Assembly (NCBI RefSeq): GCF_015706575.1
Contig: NW_024037048.1
Coordinates: forward strand, 15,889,512 to 15,953,511
Length of the DNA stretch: 64,000 nt
Direction of reading: 5' to 3'
From: Patiria miniata
Taxonomy: Eukaryota > Echinodermata > Asteroidea > Valvatida > Asterinidae
The position numbers and the translations under genes were made by a program. Under the pieces are notes generated by a model that saw only the letters and a list, made by a program, of their open reading frames with translations, had not been told where the DNA came from and searched no databases. Positions 54,785 through 64,000 of this stretch are shown in pieces. Numbering within the stretch: the first letter of the stretch is position 1; each line of letters begins with the position of its first letter.

Positions 54785-57261
54785 TTTTTTTAGAAGGGAT
54801 TATTGAATGAAAACCATCATGGTTAGGAGGATATTTTTTTGAAGGGATAATTGAGAAGACTAATCATCATGGCTTAGAGGATATTTTTAGAAGGGATAAT
54901 TGAGGAGACTAACCATCATGGCGAGGAGGATATTGTTTTAGAAGGGATAATTGAGGAGACAAACCATCATGGCCAGGAGGATATTGTTTTAGAAGGGATA
55001 ATTGAGGAGACAACCATCATGGCCAGGAGGATTTTTAGAGGGGATTATTAAAATAAAAACAATCATTGCTTGGAGGATATTGTTTTAGAAGGGATAATTG
55101 AGGAGACTAACCATCATGGCTAGGAGGATATTTGTTTAGAAGGGATAATTGAGGAAACTAACCATCATGAATGGGAGGATTTTTTTTTAGAAGAGATTAT
55201 TGAACGCACAAACCATCAAGGCTTGGAAGATATTTTTTAGATGTGATCATTGAGGAGACTAACCCTCATGGCTAGGAGGATATTTTTTTAGAAGGGCTAA
55301 ATGAGGAGACTTACCATCATGGCTACGAGAATATTTTTTTAAAGGGATAATTGAGGATGCTAATAATCACGGCTAGGAGGATATTTGTAGAAGGGATTAT
55401 TGAAATGGAAACCATCATGGATTGGATGATATGTTTTAGAAGGAAGGGATAATTGAGAAGACTAATCATTACGGCTAGGAGGGTATTTTTGAAGGGATAA
55501 TGGAGGAGACTAACTATCATTGCTTGGAGGATATTTTTTTAGAAGGGATAATTAAGGAGGCTATTCATCACGGTTAGGGGGATATTTTTCAGAGGGATTA
55601 TTGAATGAAAGCCATCATGGCTCGGAGGATATTTTTTGAAGGGATAATTGAGGAGACTAATCATCTTGACTTGGAGGATATTTTTAGAAGAGATTTTTTA
55701 ACACACTATCGATCACGGCTTGGAAGATATTTTTTGAGAAGGGATAATTGAGGAGACTACTCATCATGGCTAGGAGCATATTTTTATTTAGAAGGGCTTA
55801 TTGAAATAAAAACCATCACAGCTAGGAGGATATTTTTCAGACGAGATTATTGAACAGACAAACCATCACGGCTTGGAAATTAATTTTTAGATGTGATAAT
55901 TGAGGAGACTAACCATAATTGCTTGGAGGATAATTTCTAGAAGGGATAATTGCGGAGACTCACACTCATGACAAGGAGGTATCTTTTTAGAAGGGATTAT
56001 TGAAGATTATTATTATTGATTATATGAACAGACAAACCATCATGGCTTGGCTGTTATCTTTTAGATGTGATAATTGAAGACACTAATCATCATGACTTGG
56101 AGGATATTTTTTTAAGGGGATAATTGAGAAGACTAACCATCATGGCTAGGAGGATATTTTTAGAAAGGTTAAATGAGGAGACTTATCATCACGGCTAGGA
56201 GGATTTTTTTAGAAGGGATTATTGAATGAAAACCAACATGGCTTGGAGGATATTTTTTAAAGGGATAATTAAGGAGACTAACCATCATGGCCAGGAGGAT
56301 ATTGTTTTAGAATGGATAATTGAGGAGACAAACCATCATGGCTAGGAGGATTTTTTTAGAGGGGATTATTAAAATAAAAACCATCATGGCTTGGAGGATA
56401 TGTTTTAGAAGAGATAATTGAGGAAACTAATCATCTGGACTTGGAGGATATTTTTTAGATGTGATCATTGAGGAGATTAACCATCATTGCTAGGAGGATA
56501 TTTTTTTTGAAAAGGGATAATTGAGGAGGCTAATCACCACGGCTAGGAGGTTTTTTTTACAGGGATAATTGAGGTGACTTATCACGGTTAAGAGGATATT
56601 TTTTAGAAGGGATTATTGAAATGAAAACCATCATGGCTAGAAGGATATTTTTAGAAGGGATAATTGAGGAGACTATCATCCTGGCAAGGAGGATATGTTT
56701 TAGATGTGATAATTATTAAGGAGACTAACCATCATGGATAGGAGGATCTTTTCTAAAGGGATAATTATTTTGGAGACTAATCATAACTGCAAAGGAGGAT
56801 TTTTTTTGAAGAGATTATTGAAATGAAAACCATCATGGCTTGGATGATGTATTTTTGAAGGGATAATTGAGGAGACTAATCACCACGGCTAGGAGGATAT
56901 TTTAGAAGGGAAAATTGAGGAGACCAAACATCATGGCTAGGAGGATTTTTTTTTAGAAGAAATTATTGAACGCACAAACCATCACGGCTTGGAAGCTATT
57001 TTTTTTAGAGTTGATAATAATTTAGGATAGTAATCATCATGGCTTGGAGGAATTCTTTTAGACGAGATTATTGAACAGACAAAGCATCACGGCTTGGAAG
57101 ATATTTTTTAGATGAGATCATTGAGGCGACTAACCATCATGGCTAGGAGGATATTTTTAGAAGGGATAATTGAGGAGACTATGGCTTGGAGGATTTTTTT
57201 TAGAAGGGATAATTGAGAAGACTAACCATCATGGCCAGGATTATTTTTTTCGTAGAGGTAA
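54785..57261. repeat. ~50-bp minisatellite block 4
   Basis: Same unit family. Long stretches reproduce block 1 in the same variant order, from GGGATTATTGAATGAAAACC to the terminal GTAGAGGTAATTG, with some units gained or lost. Confidence 0.93.
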
Positions 57262-57390
57262 TTGAATGACGTTTTCTGGTTTCTAATTTGGACCAAAAAG
57301 ATTAAATGCATAGAAAAAAAGGAACAGTCTCCTACCAAATCACTGCTCTATTCTGATGCTTGAATGAAGAAAATGTCAACAGACACTCAC

Positions 57391-57451
57391 CTAAGCACAG
57401 TTCTTGAATTCTCTCGCAGAAGCACTCTTCAACACTTGAGCGGATTGCTGG
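57391..57451 (-). other. Exon-like segment of cassette C
   Basis: Equivalent of 2618-2678, with both splice signals intact. Confidence 0.48.
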
Positions 57452-58993
57452 CTGAAAACAAATACCAACAAACATATGAGTCATTAAAAATCCTCTAGGA
57501 GATAACTTGGAGTCTGGTGGGGAGGCATAGCTGAATTCCACAAGTACAATACGGCCAAAAAAATGTCTGTACAGTGAAAATGTAATTTGGGTTGACTATT
57601 TATCTCAAATGCGTTCTCCAAAAATTAAATCTATCCATGAATTCTACAAAATGCATCCAGCTATTGAACTTGTATAAAACTGTGTGCATCATCATGATCC
57701 AGTGCGTTTGTATTTGCGCCCTCTAGTCTATTCTGACCAGTGACACTTTTATCCTGCAATGCTTAAAAGTAACTTGATGAAACCGGAATGGCGCACTGTG
57801 AACTATAGCAAAATGCCAGTTGAACAACAAAGTTCAAAGGCACTGAGAATACCCACAAATAATAACACAAATAAGACCGGCATTTTGAGATGTCCGGATA
57901 CCTGTATACGTTCTTCCGTGATCAACTTCCGCATAACTTTTCATTCTGATTGAGTTTGAGTGATATCCGGAAATAATGTGAGTACATTGCACTAGGATTT
58001 CATGTTTGAAAATTTAAACGATAAAGTCAATAGGAAAAAAGGAGGCAAAAAGTAAGAGTGTGCTTGACCGTGCCAAAAATATTGGCCAGGTTATAAAGGG
58101 TCCAGGTTTTGAGAGACTTTTTTTTGAAACCGAAACTGTGAAACACCGATTTGTAGTTCCTCTGAAATATTATTTTGAATGATCAATACATCTTTACTGT
58201 TCTGAATCACAGCAGGGAACTTGATGTTTTATACTTGCGAAAAACTGCGGTCAGAAAACAGTCCAACCTAACAGTCGAACCTTAATTTAATAAAAGTCCA
58301 TAAATGTGACTTCGTAGTGTATTATCCATATCGACAAGAATCCAAATGATTTTTGTTCAAGAAAAAAAAAACCAGTCAGCATTTGGACAATTTATTTTTG
58401 AGAGTGCACAATGGAAGTAGTAGCGGAAATATTGCCAGACAGGAATTCCTCATTTTTATTGCCTTGAAATGTGACCTCACAAAACCGTGGTCTGCATCCG
58501 CACCAACTGTTTACAGTAAGAGCTAAAATAAAATAACTCGATAATTTACAAAAGTATTTGAAATTAACTCTTTCAGAAGGGCTTAGTGCATGTTATGCAC
58601 AAACAAAGCCCGTCTGAACAAGTTAATTTCAAACACATTTGTAAATTATCGCGATACTTTATCAACTCCAAAGTGGTCGTTGGGAAAAGGCACAACTTCT
58701 GGATCGGAATTAGCGCGCTGGTTTTGCTGTTAACAGACGTGTATTAGAGTCATAGTGAAATAAAAAGGAACAATTTGTTCATAAAAATCTTGGGTTTCTT
58801 TCAGTCCTCAAGCTACCACATTTTTACAATCACACAAAGACGGGGAAATATCAAGCCTACTACCGAGCTCGTTGTTTGAAAAATCATTGAATCAGCAACA
58901 TTCAACAAAATCTGAATCCCGCATTGTTTCAAACACATTGTGCAAAAGACAACAAATGTCTTCAGAAGAAAAATGATTGTTTCAAACACTCAC

Positions 58994-59061
58994 CGAGCAA
59001 AATCTTGTTCTTGCAGTCAGTTCTCTCTCTGGTTGTCGTCCAAAGGTGACCTGTGGTTGAT
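58994..59061 (-). other. Putative first exon of cassette C
   Basis: Equivalent of 4116, downstream of TATTTAAG (59094-59087, minus strand), ending at GTGAGTG. It could be the distal promoter of C1q copy 2, about 11 kb upstream. Confidence 0.42.
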
Positions 59062-60875
59062 GTGAAGGGTGGACGGCCCCACATGTCTTAAATAGTGCCA
59101 TCGATTTCCTGAGCAGTGACTAAAAACTCGGACCTGGATTGTGATTGCATGGCTCCTGTGCGCTGTCAATCACACATCACCGACTCGCTTCATATTAATG
59201 ATATGAAAGCAATGTTGGGTCTTTGAGGCTATAAAGTCACCATAAAAACTAGTCACCGAGATTGAAATGGACGCTTCTTATTGGTGGATATTGTATGGAT
59301 GTCGGTGACACATCCAAACATGGAATTTATGATTGACACACACAACCTGTCAGTCACAGACCACTCACTTGTGGTCACCGACTTTTCGTCACCGACTTGT
59401 CACCGACAAACTGTGATTGGTGGATAGACAAGTGACGTATACACTGGCCGTGATTCATTCAATGTACAGTTGGCGCTTCAGTCTATTAAATTGTGTGGAT
59501 ATATTCGGGATTATATGAGGAATTAAATCGTACTCAAGCCAGCGGAGAAACTTGGGTTTAACTTGGGGTAGGGCACCTGGGGTGCGTTATTTTTTTCAAA
59601 GGCTGCAAATGCAAAATAAAAGTATTATTACAACAGTGAATGTAATTCAGGTTTTCAAAATGGGGCGGGGGGTGGGGGCGGCTTCCACTGAGAGTGGGGA
59701 ATACATGTGCCTCCGTTTTGGTGCTTTATCAGCGACTTTGGGGGTCCTTTGCGAAGAAGATCCAGGCCCCACAATGCAGAAAAATCAGCATTCTGGCGGT
59801 TCACGATCGCCTGTGTCACCGCGGCGACTTCCCATTCAATTCAATACAAATCAACCGTTATCCGCAATAGCCCTCAGCGAACGCGGTTTTAGTTGATTTT
59901 GTGGCCTGAGTGGTTGCGTCCCCTTACATTAGAAAACTGCACGGTGGCCTCGGCGTAAACCGCACCAAATATCAGTTCATAAGGTGGGCCCATCAATAAA
60001 GCCAATTCACTGAGAAATTCGGAAACTTGTAAAATTAAGTATTTGTGAACTCTTGCTGCACAAATAGACAAATACCATACAGAAACAGTGAATTGGAACA
60101 AATTGTTAGCTGATCCTACGCATACAAAACACACAGAGCGTGAACCTTGCAAGTGAAGTTTTTCGTGCATGGTCACGCTGCATTGCTTTGAATAAATTGG
60201 CCATCCAGAAACATCGGCATTGTGGCCGTTTCACCCGCTTCACACCGCGCCGTTTTCACGTTCCCATTGAATAACGCACGGTGAGCGGTCTACACATTGC
60301 ACCGCATCAACCCCTCAGTGAACGCGGTTTGAGGGGATTTTGTGGCCCGTGCGGTGCTATATCCCTCACATTTAGAAAACAGCATTGAACTCTCCACATT
60401 TCAGGCCATATCTGTGTTTCTGTAAACGCTGCGCCGACGTTGGGCCAGCTTTGGGCCAGCATCAAAACGGAATCGCTGAGACATTCGGAAACTCGTAAAT
60501 TCAATCATTTGTTAAAATACATCAGACATGCAACAAATATTGACTGGTAGAAACAGCGAATCAGAACAAATTTAGCTGTCCTGGATGCGTGCACAAAGCA
60601 TACACGAAGCGCACACGGCGTGAACCTGGTAAATGGACATTTTTGTGCATGGTTCACGCTGCATCATTATGCATAATTTGACTTCCAGAATGATTCAATA
60701 TTTCAGCGGTCTATTAATCGTGTGAGCACCGCGCTGTGTTTTCAGTGTGTGTCCCGTTGAAACTGAACTGTCGACGGCTCCACAAGTACCGCCACATCAC
60801 GCCCAGTGAACGCGGTTTCGGGGGATTTTGTGGCCCGTGCGGTGTTGCCTCTTACATTATGAATACTGCACGGTC

Positions 60876-61950
60876 GCCACATATGAGGTTACAAGCTGGT
60901 TTACCCGATCATAGATCGGGTAGGGCGTAGTGTTGGGGATGAAATTGTGGGGAGTTAAATGTAAATGGGGGATATAGTTGGGGAGACATGCAGTTAAAGA
61001 ATAGCAATTTCTGTGGTGTGATCTGAGGCAATTTCTGATCACTAAACCCAATTTGAGCAAAAGATCATCTGTGAAAGTTTTGAGTTTTTAGTAATTGAAT
61101 CAGCTACATGTATTCTGAGCAATAGAATCATTATTGTAGGCTACAATATTTTTATTCGGGGAAGAAAAAGTGTGTGTGTGTGTGGGGGGGGGGAGACCAA
61201 ACAATGTCCCCCCTCAAAATGTGGGTGTGTGTGAGTTTGTCTTACATACGCAGTGTGGACTTCCGAACAAAAGACGTCCACATAATGTAGGTAGCACCGA
61301 CGTTGTGTGGACTTACCCCACGTCCACACAGTGTTTTCCCATTTCTGGAAAACAGGTTTAGAGGCATTTTTGGGTTAGGTTTATCTGTAGCAGAATGAAG
61401 AGAAACACTAAAGGGAATCATAGAAAAAAAATTGGGTTGAAAGAGTTTTCACAGTTTGAGAAAAATGAGTTTTTTCACTGGTTTTTCTTAACTACACGAA
61501 AGCAATGGAAAGTCCACACTAGTCATGTGAAACAAGTAGGTGTGTGTGTGTGGGTGTGTGTGTGTGTGGGGGGGGGGGGGTTCCCCCTGTGCCCCGTCGA
61601 TTTACGCACATGATAATTATGTACCATGGCAACTGTCTGTAAATGATGCCGTTGGTCTGTTAAATTGGCTTTTTGTGAGGCAGTCGCATTTGGAAAACGT
61701 AGTGAAAAGGTTACTGTAGTACACAGGCGAAGGCTGGTTGTACAGTTTGACAATAAATCATAATGGAATAAAACGTGAAAGTGTCATTTAAAATGAAAAT
61801 GTTGAGTGTTACATAAAATTACAAACGGTCTGAATCATGGAGGAAGGTCATAATTAAGTTTCAGTATTGGACTCTTCAACAAACGTAAACTTGAACTTCT
61901 TACAATTTGCGAGACCGTCTGCGATTCAACTTTTATTCAAGTTGGTCCAA
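60876..61950. other. Non-coding stretch with TG/G-rich microsatellites
   Basis: GTGTGTGTGG and G9-G11 tracts at 61169-61193 and 61540-61580. A GTGTGGACTT / AAGTCCACAC-type inverted pair near 61250-61325. No gene recognised. Confidence 0.5.
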
Positions 61951-62954
61951 CCATCTATATATAAGTTGAGCAAGTTTTACTCGGCCTCCGAGAAATGTTT
62001 GCTTCTGAAAGGATCCGAGACCGCGGCTTCACGTCCGTGGAAAAATGTGGGTGTCTGCCGCCGGCGCCGGGTCGGACAGTTTTTCGTCGATTTTTTTGTG
62101 ACTTCGTTTAAGATCGCGATATTTGAAGCAATGCATCGATCCTTCGTTGACCCCAAACAGGCCCCCGAAATTATAACGCGACACTGAATTATACGTGGCG
62201 GGCAGCGAACTCACAACGCTCAGCCTTGGTGGTGGAAGCATGGAGCTGTAAACACATTATGGAAGCAACAGCACTCTATCACGCGACGTCACATGCTTGC
62301 GCTTCAAATAGCGAGTACCGTAGACTCAACCTCGTTTCCAGGGTGTGGAGCAGGCTGCAGTACGCGTTGCCAGTGACGGTTTTACGCATAGCCCGGAAGT
62401 ACTACGCAGTGTAGACTTTCGATTGGTCAGACCGCGGCAAGGCATACTAATGTGTAGTCCTTCTGGGTATTCGTTGCACTCGGCGCAGGGGCGGCAAGCG
62501 AAGCATATGAAAGAATAGGGACACTTGGTGGCCACGCACCATGGAGAAAAAATATTTTGCCAAGGTCACCCCATGCATACTAACGTTTGGTGAACAATTT
62601 TGCCGAACGGCCGAGTAGAACACGTAAACGAAACCCCTACGTTGAAGCCGCTGACCTCGCACAGTCTAGACTCGCAGAAAAGCCAGCACGGGGGCGGCCA
62701 GGCAGTCAACGTGAAAGCGCATACGACGGCAAATTCCTGCGCAAAATGCAGTCACGAAAAATCGACGAAACGGATCGCCGGTCCGTACCGGAAAATTAGG
62801 ACGACACGAAGCGTCCGACCCGGCGGAAGACACCCTCCGCATTTGTCCACGGACGTGGAGCGATTCTGGCGCCGCGGGAGCCCGCGGTCTCGGATCCTTT
62901 CAGGAGCAAACATCGTCTCGGGGGCGAGTAAACTTCTCTCTTATATATATAGAT
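61951..62954. mobile_element. ~1-kb foldback element with G+C-rich arms
   Basis: Left arm 61951-62090 (CTATATATAAG, GATCCGAGACCGCGGCTTC, GTCCGTGGAAAAATG, GCGCCGGGTCGGAC) is matched in reverse complement by 62805-62954 (GTCCGACCCGGCG, TTGTCCACGGAC, CCGCGGTCTCGGATCC, TATATATATAG). The ~700-bp interior is unique, with moderately long frames on both strands that I do not recognise. Confidence 0.78.
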
Positions 62955-62970
62955 ATTAATATAAGGGATC

Positions 62971-63066
62971 GGGAATAAATGTGTGCTTCGGAGGTTTTTA
63001 TCACTCTGTTTAAGACCACTTAGAGTCTGGGTGCTGATAAATACCGACGGAGCACATATTTATTTC
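62971..63066. mobile_element. 96-bp miniature hairpin element
   Basis: GGAATAAATGTGTGCTTCGG and TTTTTATCA pair with TGATAAATACCGACGGAGC and CACATATTTATTTCC around a short loop. Confidence 0.75.
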
Positions 63067-63591
63067 CATTCATAAATACCTTTTCGGTAAGGAAAAATCA
63101 TATAATTCGTTCAAAACATCCCGATTTTGTTCAACAAATTCACTTTATGCTTTTTGAAACATCCCTCTTGCAAAATAATGGAGTGTTCAGCTGGCGAGTA
63201 AGATGTAAACAACCCTTTTATGGAGATTGACGCGCGCGTAGCATGTTCTGCGCGATTTCGCGCAGAACGCACCTGGCGCGTTGCGTCTTGAATTTAGAGC
63301 TATAAAATTCTGACTCCCTGGTAGTGTTGCGCATGCTTACGTGAGGATTGTGAACGTTGAACCAATGAAACGATAAGAGGCACTGGATTTTTAGGAGTCC
63401 ACATTTTATTGTGACACTGGAAAAGTGTTGAAGACCAGCTAGCCATGTCTTTATCATCCGTTTAAGACCGGCCACGTGACGGGCACTCGACCAATAGGAA
63501 TAGCTAAACTGTGTGAGGTATTTATGAATGAAGGATAACCAACGCCAAATCCTTCAGAATAATCAGACAGTCCTGCCACAAAATGCATTCG
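63067..63591. other. Non-coding stretch
   Basis: No gene recognised. A short GCGCGATTTCGCGC palindrome lies at about 63251. Confidence 0.5.
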
Positions 63592-64000
63592 TTCTCAATC
63601 CTCCAGAATCCTCATGTGCTTCAATCACCATTCATCCTCAATCCTCCAGAATCCTCATTTGATTCAATCACCATTCATCCTCATCCTCCAGAATCCTCAT
63701 TTGATTCAATCACCATTCATCCTCAATCCTCCAGAATCCTCATTTGATTCAATCACCATTCATCCTCATCCTCCAGAATCCTCATTTGATTCAATCACCA
63801 TTCATCCTCAATCCTCCAGAATCCTCATTTGATTCAATCACCATATAATTCATCCTCATCCTCCAGAATCCTCATTTGATTCAATCACCATTCATCCTCA
63901 ATCCTCCAGAATCCTCATTTGATTCAATCACCATTCATCCTCAATCCTCCAGAATCCTCATTTGATTCAATCACCATTCATCCTCAATCCTCTAGAATCC
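63592..64000. repeat. 42/43-bp minisatellite (runs off the right edge)
   Basis: About nine to ten units containing CCTCATTTGATTCAATCACC followed by ATTCATCCTCAATCCTCCAG. For most of the array units with CTCAATCC alternate with units with CTCATCC, a 43/42-bp alternation that makes an 85-bp higher-order period. One unit has an ATATA insertion near 63845. Confidence 0.92.

Larger units (their letters stand above)
57262..60875. repeat. Duplicated non-coding cassette, copy C
   Basis: Near-identical to cassette A over its full length, including the 470-bp tandem repeats at about 59870-60870. Together with block 4 it makes a duplication of about 6 kb with 1-6005. Confidence 0.9.

Noticed and set aside
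61170..61613. Val/Gly-rich frames
   Set aside because: They derive from TG and G microsatellite tracts.
62600..62959. 119-codon frame
   Set aside because: It runs into the arm of a foldback element, overlaps another frame, and shows no recognisable domain.
63592..64000. Direct repeats resembling a CRISPR array
   Set aside because: Units are contiguous with no unique spacers, and the sequence is eukaryotic.
1..64000. tRNA or rRNA genes
   Set aside because: No cloverleaf with a GTTCGAATC-type T-arm and matching acceptor stem, and no rRNA core sequence, was found by reading both strands.

Overview
The window looks like animal genomic DNA: a few recognisable exons with canonical splice sites, set in a very dense field of non-autonomous transposons, foldback elements and minisatellites. 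There are no operons and no prokaryotic features. A secreted collagen-C1q gene family, endophilin BAR exons, an NKCC-type SLC12 terminus, a CR1/L2-like LINE, a Penelope-like element and several families of miniature inverted-repeat elements together suggest a marine invertebrate deuterostome. Amphioxus (Branchiostoma) is my best guess, but that is inference.

Layout. (1) 1-6000 is a block of ~50-bp satellite followed by a ~3.5-kb non-coding cassette holding exon-like segments on the minus strand. It is repeated almost verbatim at 54785-60870, and its first half is repeated at 30130-33550. (2) 6130-15800 is a tandem array of decayed SLC12 (NKCC/NCC-type) C-terminal exons on the plus strand, ending convergently on a collagen-C1q gene on the minus strand that carries a one-base frameshift. 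(3) 15800-23070 is the upstream region of that C1q gene, a diverged exon cassette and a second satellite block carrying a piggyBac-type MITE. (4) 23070-30130 is a ~7-kb interruption of the satellite, with 16-bp CGTACG-containing arrays in inverted orientation, a LINE nested in a foldback element and further foldbacks. (5) 34875-42535 holds four BAR-domain exons of an endophilin-A-like gene plus one broken duplicate exon, separated by foldback elements, and then a Penelope-like element with inverted terminal arms. (6) 43200-48300 is a second copy of the SLC12-exon array plus an intact collagen-C1q gene, in the same convergent arrangement. (7) 48300-61000 repeats the upstream C1q region, two diverged cassettes, satellite and cassette. 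(8) 61000-64000 holds foldback elements and a 42/43-bp minisatellite at the edge.

The main biological theme is repeated duplication of a module made of an SLC12 3-prime end facing a C1q gene, with the C1q upstream exon cassette and a 50-bp satellite. Only one protein-coding gene (C1q at 47462-48265) looks intact. The endophilin exons look spliceable, but neither the first exon nor the SH3-encoding exons are visible in the window. The cassette exons all lie on the C1q strand, and several share a splice-donor-proximal sequence with the exon nearest C1q copy 1. They may therefore be alternative or relic 5-prime UTR exons of C1q genes.
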